DNA of 13,612 bases. Source: JAYPUG01 sp038117265. GTDB taxonomy: Bacteria > Pseudomonadota > Alphaproteobacteria > UBA6615. The DNA is taken from NCBI GenBank assembly GCA_038117265.1, contig JAYOFO010000066.1, positions 1-13,612 of the forward strand, read 5' to 3'. Numbering within the stretch: the first letter of the stretch is position 1; every line of letters begins with the position of its first letter. Positions 5,704-13,020 of this stretch are shown here, in pieces. A program made the position numbers and the translations under genes. Under the pieces are notes generated by a model. It searched no databases and was not told the origin of the DNA. It saw only the letters and a list, made by a program, of their open reading frames with translations.

Positions 5704-6543
5704 ATGAAAGCTACTCTCGTTAAACTAGGGTGCTTATTGATAGTAAGCTTAGGGTTCTCACTAACATCAGCAAACGCAATTGCTGGTGAACGTTGTTCAA
5801 AAATAGCGAATCGATGTTTTGAATGGCCACTTGCCCCGCATGGAACAAAGTTTGAAAAAATTTCCACAAATGGTGTTTGGAGCAAGCCTGAAGGTAGCGG
5901 ACCCTTTCCAGCACTGGTAATTGCTGAAAGCTGTGGCGGATCTAAACCTTCTGTTGACAAGTTTTGGCCTGAATATTTTAAAAGCCTTGGATTTGCGACC
6001 TATACGCCCAGAGTACTTGCGCAATTCAATCAAAAGTATTGCCCAAATTTAAAATTTGTAGTCAGCAATGAAAACAGGCTAAAAATGGCACGAATTCTTT
6101 ACTCCGCATTAGACGAAATGCGAAATAAAGAATATGTTGATAAGAATTCAATTGGTATTATTGGTTTCTCTTTAGGTGGACTTGTTATTCGCGATGTTGG
6201 CGAGATCAAAGACCTTAAATCACCTGAAGGAAACAAATTTAAATATGCAGTGAATGTATACGGAAATTGTACCCTACTAGAACGCCAGGGTGATAATATT
6301 CCAACTCTCATGTTGCTTGCAGAAAATGACAATGTGGGTGGCAAAATGAAATATTGCGATGAAGCCAAGGCAAAGAATTTTGAAAACATGACTTGGCACA
6401 CAATCGCAGGTGCGTGGCACGCCTTTGATGATCCTTCAGCTGATGGCAAAACTGATCCAGGTAAAAACAAAATGAAATATAGTAAGAGTGCTACAGAGGA
6501 GGCGAAGTCAGTCATAAAAGACTTCGTGATGAAAAATAAATAA
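5704..6543 (+). CDS. Exported alpha/beta hydrolase, dienelactone-hydrolase-like
   Basis: A 279-residue protein. The N-terminus MKATLVKLGCLLIVSLGF followed by SANAIA suggests a Sec signal peptide cleaved after about residue 27. GPFPALVIAESCGG (66-79) resembles the first strand and oxyanion region of dienelactone hydrolase relatives. GFSLGG (154-159) is the nucleophile elbow with S156; LLAENDN gives D209 and GAWHAF gives H239, completing a Ser-Asp-His triad. Classical dienelactone hydrolases use Cys, so this is probably a serine esterase-like member. The mature part has six cysteines (31, 38, 77, 113, 189, 218), compatible with periplasmic disulfides. Its AT-rich, Lys/Asn-rich composition differs sharply from every neighbour, suggesting transfer. 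Substrate unknown. Confidence 0.85.
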   Translation: MKATLVKLGCLLIVSLGFSLTSANAIAGERCSKIANRCFEWPLAPHGTKFEKISTNGVWSKPEGSGPFPALVIAESCGGSKPSVDKFWPEYFKSLGFATYTPRVLAQFNQKYCPNLKFVVSNENRLKMARILYSALDEMRNKEYVDKNSIGIIGFSLGGLVIRDVGEIKDLKSPEGNKFKYAVNVYGNCTLLERQGDNIPTLMLLAENDNVGGKMKYCDEAKAKNFENMTWHTIAGAWHAFDDPSADGKTDPGKNKMKYSKSATEEAKSVIKDFVMKNK

Positions 6544-6601
6544 CAGCTAAAACATTGGCGTCTGATTAGACGCTTCAGAAAGCACTTTTCCTACCCTGAC
6601 T

Positions 6602-6649
6602 ACGGCACCATTATTCCTATCAATTGATGGTTGATGGTGCCGTTTTTTT
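6602..6649 (+). terminator. Rho-independent terminator of the hydrolase gene
   Basis: ACGGCACCAT (6602-6611) pairs perfectly with ATGGTGCCGT (6634-6643), followed by a T run at 6643-6649. The 22-base loop contains the palindrome ATCAATTGAT. It ends transcription 60 bases after the hydrolase stop and lies wholly inside the insert. Confidence 0.85.
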
Positions 6650-6730
6650 ACTTAGCATGCTTAAATATACGGGCACCCAAAGGGCTAAGACTATTAACGC
6701 TAAAGCATTATATTTTTTCGTGCCAAAAGC

Positions 6731-6759
6731 GAAGCACGCTGGAGGCACGCGGCAGAATA
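6731..6759 (+). repeat. Inner direct repeat, right copy (possible recombinase arm site)
   Basis: This is the partner of 5539-5567 in direct orientation, sharing GAAGCACG and GAGGCACG blocks. It ends 41 bases before the right attachment-like repeat. Both copies lie inside the insert, as expected for arm-type sites, though this role is inferred. Confidence 0.5.
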
Positions 6760-6800
6760 ATTCTAATACTCTCAATGTTTACAATAAGTTACACAGCTAT

Positions 6801-6817
6801 CAGTTCACGAAGCGCTA
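6801..6817 (+). repeat. Right direct repeat (attR-like), copy of the rpsI 3' end
   Basis: CAGTTCACGAAGCGCTA repeats 5458-5474 with one mismatch and would encode QFTKR followed by TAG. It marks the switch from AT-rich insert DNA back to GC-rich chromosome. Confidence 0.75.
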
Positions 6818-6845
6818 GACGCCTTCGGACGTTACAGTTTTCGGG

Positions 6846-6873
6846 AAACGCCGCCCCTTCGGGCGGCGTTTTT
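6846..6873 (+). terminator. GC-rich terminator, probably the original rpsI terminator
   Basis: AACGCCGCCC (6847-6856) pairs perfectly with GGGCGGCGTT (6861-6870) around CTTC, followed by TTTTT (6869-6873). No gene remains immediately upstream on the plus strand. Its position 29 bases after the right copy of the rpsI end suggests it served rpsI before the insertion. Confidence 0.8.
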
Positions 6874-6979
6874 CGTTCGGGCGGACGCAGCGTATCGCGT
6901 GCCGTGGCGCGACGTGCCTGTCCGGGAACGCCGGCTTATCATGCCGGTTCGCTGCCGGGCAGCTCGGGGGTGGGCGTCG

Positions 6980-8365
6980 TCACATGGGACAGAGGGCCGT
7001 TTCCGGGTGGAACTGCGACCAGGCGAACCAGAAGGCTTCGTGGCTGCCCAGATCGGCGCCGTCGGCACCGACGGCCTTCACGCCGCCGGCCTCGAGTTGC
7101 AGGCGCACGTTCTCGAATGCGATCTCGTCGCCGCGTTTCAGCGCCACGATCGCCTTGCTTCGCTGGAAGGCCACCGGTTTGCCGGAGGCCGTGACGACGC
7201 CGATGACGTCTTCTTGCACCGGTAGGCGCGGATCGACGTCGTCGATCGGGAAGATCGGACCATTGGCGTCGCGGCCGTTGTGGAAGTCGGGATCGCTGCC
7301 GAGCGCGTATCGCTCGAGGAGCACCGTCGTCTGCGGGTATTTGCGCCTCCACGTCCCCCAATCGGTGGTGATGACACTCGCCTGTTTCAGCACCAGGTTC
7401 TTCTCCGCAAGGGGGCCCGTCACCGCGTGGCCCAGGAACGTGTCGAACACCGAGTAGGTCGCGACGTCGTACATGACCTTGTTGGACCGGATGAGCAGCC
7501 CCGAGGTGCGCAGGATCGGCCGTCCGATGCCCTCGGGCAGCCGGTCGGTGAAGTAGGCCTGGGCGGAGCCGCACAGGGTGCAGTAGGGGATGCCGAGATG
7601 CCGGCCGCCCAGCGTGTCGTTGACCATCTCGCGCACTTCCATGATGCGTCGCGGATAGGCCCGGTACTCACCGTTCACCTCGATGCCGAAGACGATGTCG
7701 TCATCCTCGAGCCAGGTCGCGTCTTCGGCGCTGCTCACCTCGGGATTGTCGGCGGCGGGGATGCAGTTGCACGGCTCGTCCGTCGTGTCGAAGGGGCGGT
7801 CATCGATGAACACGCCGCCCCATGAGACGTGCCGCCAGTCGATGTCGCCCTCGACGAAGATCCTGTCCCAGCTCGGTACGAGCGACGTGAAGATGGCACG
7901 TTTCACGCGCAGATAATCGGGCGGTGCCGGAATGTCCCAGGCGATGAGGTGGTCGGTGATCACGCCCCATTCGTTCTTCTTGGGCGCCGGGATGCCCAGA
8001 AGCGTGGCGGCGGCATCGGCGAGCTCCAGGCTCAGGTGGTGGTCGGGTGCGAATCGCATCAAATCGGCAATGAGCCATGCGACCTGCGGGTCCCCGGCTT
8101 CGACGATCTGTCCGAACGCGACCTTCTGCGCGCCCAGCCAACTCAACCGCTTCATGCTGTCGACAAAGGCCACCGTCACGGCAGAACGCAGCGCCTCGGA
8201 CAGCGGCCCGTTCGGCACCGCGGGTGGGTTGCCGAATTCCTCGATCACATGGTCGGGCAGCGACGCGGGTTCCCGGGCTTGCGCGATGTCGCCCCAAAGG
8301 ATCGCAAGCGCGATCAGAAACGCAGATAGAAAGCTGCGAGATTTGTCGCGAACCGCCGATGACAT
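6980..8365 (-). CDS. Exported DUF3179 domain protein
   Basis: A 461-residue protein. Residues 11-30 form a hydrophobic signal segment ending AQA, so export to the periplasm is likely. The C-terminal two thirds match DUF3179: IPAADNPE (202-209), a DDDIVFGIEVNGEYRAYP block (221-238), VNDTLGG (248-254), IPYCTLCGSAQAY (259-271) with the CxxC pair C262/C265, and WFAWSQFHPET near the end. Some family members carry selenocysteine at the second position of this motif; here both are Cys, which suggests redox or metal chemistry. The reaction is unknown. GAGG lies six bases before the ATG. It stands alone, convergent with the insert and divergent from the hydroxylase pseudogene; I found no clear promoter in the 244 bases upstream. 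Confidence 0.88.
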   Translation of the reverse strand: MSSAVRDKSRSFLSAFLIALAILWGDIAQAREPASLPDHVIEEFGNPPAVPNGPLSEALRSAVTVAFVDSMKRLSWLGAQKVAFGQIVEAGDPQVAWLIADLMRFAPDHHLSLELADAAATLLGIPAPKKNEWGVITDHLIAWDIPAPPDYLRVKRAIFTSLVPSWDRIFVEGDIDWRHVSWGGVFIDDRPFDTTDEPCNCIPAADNPEVSSAEDATWLEDDDIVFGIEVNGEYRAYPRRIMEVREMVNDTLGGRHLGIPYCTLCGSAQAYFTDRLPEGIGRPILRTSGLLIRSNKVMYDVATYSVFDTFLGHAVTGPLAEKNLVLKQASVITTDWGTWRRKYPQTTVLLERYALGSDPDFHNGRDANGPIFPIDDVDPRLPVQEDVIGVVTASGKPVAFQRSKAIVALKRGDEIAFENVRLQLEAGGVKAVGADGADLGSHEAFWFAWSQFHPETALCPM

Positions 8366-8609
8366 TTCAGCCTCTTGTGCTTACCTGCCTGTTCCGTGAA
8401 CACACAGGCCGCGAAATCATTCCGTTCATGGATGCGTCGCACCCTGTATGGCGACTCCTTCCCGGAACCGGAATCAACAAGACGCGCGATTCGATTGGAT
8501 TCGAAGACGCGGCTTGGCGTTCCCGCAGACATGTCGAGGCGGTATTGTTCTGACACGACGGGCGAGTCGCCCGCCGACCGGCAGCGCCGCTCGAAGGACC
8601 GTGGATGGC

Positions 8610-9425
8610 ATGAGACGGACAATCAGAAAGGCCGTGAAGATCGGCGCCGTGATGGCGGTGCTGGCGGTGCTGTTCTGGGCGCTGCCGCTCTGGGCGGTGG
8701 CGGTGCCGGTTCTCGTCTACCTGCTGTTCGGGATCATCGATGTCGCGCGCAACGACATGGGTGGCGTGGCTCCGGTCCTGAAACGCTATTTCTTCGGCAA
8801 CGGCCTGCTTACCTGGGCGCTGTCGCCGTTCAACCTGCTGATGGACCTGCTTTCGAAGCGTACCGGCGGCATTCTCCGGGTCTCCGACCTGCCGGCCGAC
8901 ATGCAGGAGGAGATCGAGATCATGCTCGCCGCCGTGCGGCGCGAGAAGGACGGCATCGTCGCGCGGATCGAGGCCCGGAACACGCCGAGCGAGCGGGTCA
9001 TGCTGATGTATAAATGGTAAGACCAGACGGTCGATACCTCGATCCCCGAACTCAACCGCGAATTCCGCTACATCAAGACGGTGGGCGTCTCGACCTTCCG
9101 GCCGAACGTCGGCACGAAGTACCATTACGGCCCGCTGCGGATCACCTATCGGCTGCTCTACAATCTGGACCCGGTCGACCGGGACGACGTGTTCATCGAG
9201 GTCGGCAACGCGAAGCACCTGTGGCGCGACGATCCCTGCTTCATCTTCGACGACACGCTGATGCACCGCTCGGTCAACGGCAGCGACCGTGCGCGCCATT
9301 GCCTGTTCGTCGACGACATGCGCCCCTCGCCGGTGCTGGGTCTCACCACGGGCATCCTGCATGCCGTTGGAACCCTGCTGAAATCACTCAACCGGTTGTT
9401 CTACAAGAACTGGGAGTTTATTTAG
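8610..9425 (+). pseudogene. LpxO/aspartyl-asparaginyl beta-hydroxylase-like gene with in-frame TAA
   Basis: One continuous frame of 272 codons from MRRTIRKAVK to the TAG at 9423-9425 is interrupted only by TAA at 9018-9020 (codon 137). Before it are one or two membrane segments (about 10-45) and a conserved-looking region ending MLMYKW. After it is the hydroxylase core: H172 in KYHYGP, WRDDP, FDDTLMHRS with H219, and R229 in RARHCLFVD, matching the iron-binding histidines and 2-oxoglutarate-binding Arg of this superfamily. LpxO has KWY at the aligned place, so the stop probably replaces a Tyr codon by one base change. Codon use and motifs beyond the stop look intact, so the mutation is recent, a sequencing error, or read through. 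AAGGA at 8593-8597 is 12 bases before the start. Confidence 0.8.
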
Positions 9426-9497
9426 CCGTTTCCCGCCCGGGCTCGGTTCCCGCCGAGGCGCCCGAACGGGTGTGATCGACGCTTGAGCGGTAGCAAC

Positions 9498-10442
9498 ATG
9501 ACGACCAACGTCTTCATCGACGGCGAGGCCGGCACGACCGGCCTGCAGATCCACGAACGGCTCGCGCCGCGCGCCGATGTTTCACTGATCCATCTCGGCG
9601 AGGCCGAGCGCAAGGACGCAGAGGCGCGCCGGCGCGCACTCAACGACGCCGACGTGGCGATCCTGTGCCTGCCCGACGACGCGGCGCGCGAGGCCGTCGC
9701 GATGATCGAGAGCGACACGGTGGTGATCGACGCCTCGACCGCGCACCGCGCCGTCGCGGGCTGGACCTACGGTTTTCCCGAGTACGATGCGGGTCATCGC
9801 GACGCGATGCGCGGTGCGGCGCGGATCAGCAATCCGGGCTGCTACGCCATCACCTCGGTGGCGATGCTACATCCGCTGGTGAAGGCGGGCCTGATCCCGG
9901 CCGACTATCCGATCGCGATCAACGCGGTGTCGGGCTATTCGGGCGGCGGCAAGTCGCTGATCGCGGCCTTCGAGGATCCGGGCGCGCCGAACCACACCGA
10001 GAGCACGATCTATGCCTACGCGCTCGGCCTGCAGCACAAGCACCTGCCCGAGATCCGGCGCTGGGGCGGGCTGGCGCATGAGCCGATCTTCGTGCCGTCG
10101 GTGGCGGACTACTACAAGGGGATGCTGGTGCAGATTCCGCTGGCGCTGTGGCACCTGCCGGGATCGCCTGCCGCGGCCGACCTGCACGCCGCGCTGGCCG
10201 AGCACTATGCCGGCGAGCGGTTCGTCACGGTCGCGCCGCTGGGAGCGGGCGGCGATCCGGCGACGCTGGACCCCGAGGCGCTGAACGACACCAACGAGCT
10301 GCGCCTTTATGTTGCGCACAACGACGCGTCGGGCCAGGCGGTGCTGGCCGGCGTGATCGACAATCTGGGCAAGGGGGCGTCGGGCCAGGCCGTCCAGACC
10401 CTCAATCTCGTGATCGGCGCCGACGAAGGCGAAGGCCTGTAG
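9498..10442 (+). CDS. argC: N-acetyl-gamma-glutamyl-phosphate reductase, type 2
   Basis: A 314-residue enzyme of arginine synthesis that reduces N-acetylglutamyl phosphate to the semialdehyde with NADPH. FIDGEAGTTGLQI (6-18) is the nucleotide-binding loop. SNPGCYAIT (111-119) carries the catalytic C115, and VSGYSGGGKS follows in the catalytic domain. The length and the EAGTTG loop identify the short, type-2 form found in many proteobacteria, as opposed to the ~345-residue E. coli type. I chose ATG 9498 over the TTG at 9483 because MTTNVFIDG fits the family start; the ribosome site is weak. The next gene begins 16 bases after the stop, so the two may be cotranscribed. Confidence 0.94.
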   Translation: MTTNVFIDGEAGTTGLQIHERLAPRADVSLIHLGEAERKDAEARRRALNDADVAILCLPDDAAREAVAMIESDTVVIDASTAHRAVAGWTYGFPEYDAGHRDAMRGAARISNPGCYAITSVAMLHPLVKAGLIPADYPIAINAVSGYSGGGKSLIAAFEDPGAPNHTESTIYAYALGLQHKHLPEIRRWGGLAHEPIFVPSVADYYKGMLVQIPLALWHLPGSPAAADLHAALAEHYAGERFVTVAPLGAGGDPATLDPEALNDTNELRLYVAHNDASGQAVLAGVIDNLGKGASGQAVQTLNLVIGADEGEGL

Positions 10443-10458
10443 GAAGGAACGTCCAACG

Positions 10459-11010
10459 ATGACCAGCCCTGTCAAACCCTATCTCGGCGTCATGCCGACC
10501 CTCGCCGACGACGTCTTCGTGGCCGACACCGCGGCGGTGATCGGCGACGTGCACATCGGCGCGGGCTCCAGCGTCTGGTACGCCTGCGTCCTGCGCGGCG
10601 ACGGTGCGCCGATCCGCATCGGCGAGCGGGTCAACATCCAGGACGGCACGGTGATCCACGTCAACGGGCCGCGCGCCGACGGCACGGCTGCCATGCCGAC
10701 CCATATCGGCGACGACATCACCATCGGCCATTCGGCGCTGATCCACGCCTGCACCCTGCAGTCGGGCTGCTTCATCGGCATGCGCTCGGTCGTCCTCGAC
10801 GGCGCGGTGGTCGAGTCGGCTGCGATGGTGGCGGCCGGCGCGGTCGTCTCGCCGGGCAAGGTGGTGAAGGCGGGCGAGCTGTGGGCCGGCATCCCGGCCA
10901 AGCCGCTGCGCGAACTGCGCCAGGCGGAACTCGACTTCTGGCCGGAATCCGTCGCAACTTACTGCGAGCTGGCGCAAAAACACATCAAGTCCGGCAACGG
11001 CGGGCGGTAA
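10459..11010 (+). CDS. Gamma-carbonic-anhydrase family hexapeptide protein (YrdA-like)
   Basis: A 183-residue left-handed beta-helix protein of the gamma-carbonic-anhydrase/YrdA group, expected to form a trimer with zinc between subunits. R46 and D48 in VLRGDG, Q61-D62 in NIQDGTVIH, and the zinc-ligand candidates H67, H91 and H96 (IGHSALIHACT) are all present at family spacing. The hexapeptide pattern runs to about residue 150, then a helix follows (ELRQAELDFWPESVATYCELAQKH region). AGGAAGGA lies about ten bases before the ATG. Family members may hydrate CO2 or only bind metal, and I cannot tell which. It follows argC closely and ends before a palindromic repeat. Confidence 0.9.
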   Translation: MTSPVKPYLGVMPTLADDVFVADTAAVIGDVHIGAGSSVWYACVLRGDGAPIRIGERVNIQDGTVIHVNGPRADGTAAMPTHIGDDITIGHSALIHACTLQSGCFIGMRSVVLDGAVVESAAMVAAGAVVSPGKVVKAGELWAGIPAKPLRELRQAELDFWPESVATYCELAQKHIKSGNGGR

Positions 11011-11024
11011 ATTCCACACACGAC

Positions 11025-11098
11025 CGTCATGCGCGGACCTGTTCCGCGCATCTCGGACACCGATTCAAAAGATGCCCGGGTCAAGCCCGGGCATGACG
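11025..11098. repeat. Composite palindromic repeat, likely dispersed and acting as bidirectional terminator
   Basis: Two perfect 9-bp hairpins with 5-base loops lie back to back: ATGCGCGGA/TCCGCGCAT (11029-11051) and ATGCCCGGG/CCCGGGCAT (11072-11094). The outer ends CGTCATG (11025-11031) and CATGACG (11092-11098) are inverted repeats of each other. The pattern resembles short palindromic repeats scattered in many alphaproteobacterial genomes. It sits between convergent genes (carbonic-anhydrase-like and phaC), where it could stop or stabilise both transcripts. Confidence 0.7.
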
Positions 11099-11117
11099 AC
11101 CCGAGACGGAGAACCCG

Positions 11118-12947
11118 CTACGCCGCGTCGTCGTCCTTCGCATCGGCGGCGTCGATGCGCAGCGACGCATAGCTGCCCGGCGCCGCCTCGATCACCTTCA
11201 GCTTGTGGTCGCCCGGCGTGCAGGCCTCGACCTGGCCGTCGGCGGACTTCGCCAGCCATTTGCGCCATTCCGGCCACCACGAGCCCGGATGCTCCTTGGC
11301 ACCCTCCAGCCATGTGTCGGCGTCGGCGGGGTTCTTGGCGTTGGTCCAGTAGCCGTACTTCTCGACGGTGGGCGGGTTGACCACGCCGGCGATGTGGCCC
11401 GAGCCCGCCAGGCAGAACTTCACGGGGCCCTTGTAGAGCTGGGTCGCGGCGTAGGTCGATTTCCACGGCGCAATGTGGTCTTCCTTGGTCGACAGCATGA
11501 AGACCGGGGTCTCGATCTTCGTCAGGTCGATCGGCACGCCGTAGATCTCGATTCCGCCCGGCTCGACCAGCTTGTTCTCCTGATACATGCGGCGCAGGTA
11601 GAAGCTGTGCATCTCGGCCGGCATGCGCGTGGAATCGGAGTTCCAGTAGAGCAGGTCGAAGGGGAAGGGCTCCTTTCCCAGCAGGTAGTTGTTCACCACG
11701 AACGACCAGATCAGGTCGTTGGCGCGCAGCATGTTGAAGGTCGTCGCCATGGACGATCCTTCGAGGTAGCCACCCTCGGCCTCCATGCGCTCTTCGAGGG
11801 CCTCGAGCTGTTCCTCGTCGATGAACACGCCAAGCTCGCCGGGGTCCGAGAAATCGGTCAGCGCGGTGAAGAAGGTCGCGCTGGCGAACCGGTCGTCGCC
11901 CTTGGCCGACATGTAGGCGAGCGTGGTGGCCAGCAGGGTGCCGCCGAGGCAGTAGCCGATGACGTTGGCCTGCCGCTCGCCCGTTGCCGCCTCGATCGCG
12001 TCGAGCGCGGCCAGCGGGCCCTCGAACATGTAGTCCGAGAAGGTCTTCTTCGCGAGTTTGGCGTCGGGGTTCACCCACGACACGACGAACACGGTCAGGC
12101 CCTGGCTGACGCACCAGGCGATGAACGAGTTCTTCGGCTGCAGATCGAGGATGTAGTACTTGTTGATCCAGGGCGGGATGATCAGCAGCGGGCGCTTGTC
12201 GACCTTCTCGGTCGCCGGCTCGTACTGGATGAGTTGCATCAGGTCGTTCTGGTACACGATCTTGCCCGGCGTCACCGCGATGTTCTCGCCCAGGGTGAAG
12301 GCGGTCTCGTCGGTCTGGCGGATGCGCAGCTGGCCGCCGCCGCGCTCCATGTCGTCGAGCAGGTTCTTCAGTCCCTTGACCAGGTTCTCGCCGCCAGATT
12401 CTACCGTGGCGCGAATTACTTCGGGGTTGGTCATCAGGAAGTTGGTCGGGGCGAGCGCGTCGACGAACTGGCGGGTGTAGAAGTCGACCTTCTTGGCCGT
12501 CTTGTCGTCGAGGCCCTCGACGTCGCGCACCGTGCTGGTCAGCCAGCGCGACGACATCAGGTAGGACTGCTTGATGTAGTCGAACAGGATGCTCTCGTCC
12601 CATTCGGTGTCGCGGAACCGGCGGTCTTCGCGGTCGGGCGAGACGATGGGGGCGGCGTCGTTGCCCATCATCTTCTGGGCCGTCGCCTGCCACAGGTTCA
12701 TGTAGCCCTGCCACAGTTCGAACTGGGCCTGCATCAGGTGTGCGGGGTTGGCCATCATGCGCTGGGTCAGTTCGATGAAGGCCGAGCCGACGTTCAGCGG
12801 ATCGCCCATTCCCAGGGCGCCCGACTGGTTCGAAAGGAAGCCGTTGATCAGCGCCTGGCTGCGCTCGGCGATGCGGGACATCGATTGCGCGAGTTCGTCC
12901 GCGCCCGAATCTTTGTCGGCATTGTTTTCATTCGGTTGATCAGCCAT
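11118..12947 (-). CDS. phaC: Class I poly(3-hydroxyalkanoate) synthase
   Basis: A 609-residue class I PHA synthase that polymerises (R)-3-hydroxyacyl-CoA into storage polyester on granule surfaces. The lipase-like box GYCLGG (331-336) carries the nucleophile C333. STKEDHIAPW supplies D490, and AGSGHIAGVVNPP supplies H518, so the catalytic triad is complete. Other signatures are PPWINKYYILDLQPKNS (259-274), VSWVNPD (289-295) and the conserved tail WWPEWRKWL (557-565). Length is normal. The start MADQPN is preceded by AGAGGA; the frame stays open for 211 more codons upstream, but that part is antisense to the lipoprotein gene. No phaA, phaB, phaR or phasin gene is adjacent. A candidate promoter lies at 13033-13061. 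Confidence 0.96.
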   Translation of the reverse strand: MADQPNENNADKDSGADELAQSMSRIAERSQALINGFLSNQSGALGMGDPLNVGSAFIELTQRMMANPAHLMQAQFELWQGYMNLWQATAQKMMGNDAAPIVSPDREDRRFRDTEWDESILFDYIKQSYLMSSRWLTSTVRDVEGLDDKTAKKVDFYTRQFVDALAPTNFLMTNPEVIRATVESGGENLVKGLKNLLDDMERGGGQLRIRQTDETAFTLGENIAVTPGKIVYQNDLMQLIQYEPATEKVDKRPLLIIPPWINKYYILDLQPKNSFIAWCVSQGLTVFVVSWVNPDAKLAKKTFSDYMFEGPLAALDAIEAATGERQANVIGYCLGGTLLATTLAYMSAKGDDRFASATFFTALTDFSDPGELGVFIDEEQLEALEERMEAEGGYLEGSSMATTFNMLRANDLIWSFVVNNYLLGKEPFPFDLLYWNSDSTRMPAEMHSFYLRRMYQENKLVEPGGIEIYGVPIDLTKIETPVFMLSTKEDHIAPWKSTYAATQLYKGPVKFCLAGSGHIAGVVNPPTVEKYGYWTNAKNPADADTWLEGAKEHPGSWWPEWRKWLAKSADGQVEACTPGDHKLKVIEAAPGSYASLRIDAADAKDDDAA

Positions 12948-13020
12948 CAGCCAATCCTCTATAACTTCAACGTTTTTTCGATTCGTGCCGGGCCGTGACC
13001 TGGGGCTCTGACGCACGCGG

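Larger units (their letters stand above)
5458..6817. mobile_element. Putative small integrated element in the 3' end of rpsI
   Basis: DNA between two 17-base direct repeats (16/17 identical) is AT-rich against strongly GC-rich flanks on both sides. The left repeat is the 3' end of rpsI, so the gene stays intact, as happens when tyrosine recombinases integrate at gene ends. Contents are a terminator used by rpsI, an exported hydrolase gene with its own terminator, and a second imperfect repeat pair inside the ends. A GC-rich terminator just right of the right repeat fits the displaced rpsI terminator. Core-to-core length is 1,343 bases. No integrase or transposase is present, so it is either non-autonomous or a deletion remnant. 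The integrative origin is an inference. Confidence 0.7.
6544..6979. other. Non-coding stretch spanning the right end of the insert
   Basis: This 436-base gap holds, in order, a perfect 6-bp hairpin (GCGTCT/AGACGC, 6558-6573) without a T run, the hydrolase terminator, AT-rich filler, the right inner repeat, the right attachment-like repeat, and a GC-rich terminator. The last 100 bases are GC-rich again. They contain an imperfect hairpin at 6926-6950 that could weakly end the minus-strand DUF3179 transcript, but it has no T run. I see no convincing gene here. Confidence 0.6.

Noticed and set aside
6624..6818. Open frame of 64 codons ending in YQFTKR
   Set aside because: It starts inside the hydrolase terminator, its body is not protein-like, and its end is only the duplicated rpsI tail.
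5599..6842. GTTACAGTT shared at 5599-5610 and 6831-6842 (11 of 12 bases)
   Set aside because: One copy lies inside and one outside the proposed insert at unequal distances from the ends; too short to separate from chance.
8490..8505. Palindrome TTCGA-N6-TCGAA upstream of the hydroxylase pseudogene and DUF3179 gene
   Set aside because: Short half-sites, no promoter found beside it, and no known regulator fits well enough.
9018..9020. TAA as a programmed recoding signal such as selenocysteine or pyrrolysine
   Set aside because: Those use TGA and TAG; TAA is not known for either, so nonsense mutation or sequence error is simpler. Ordinary readthrough is left open in the findings.
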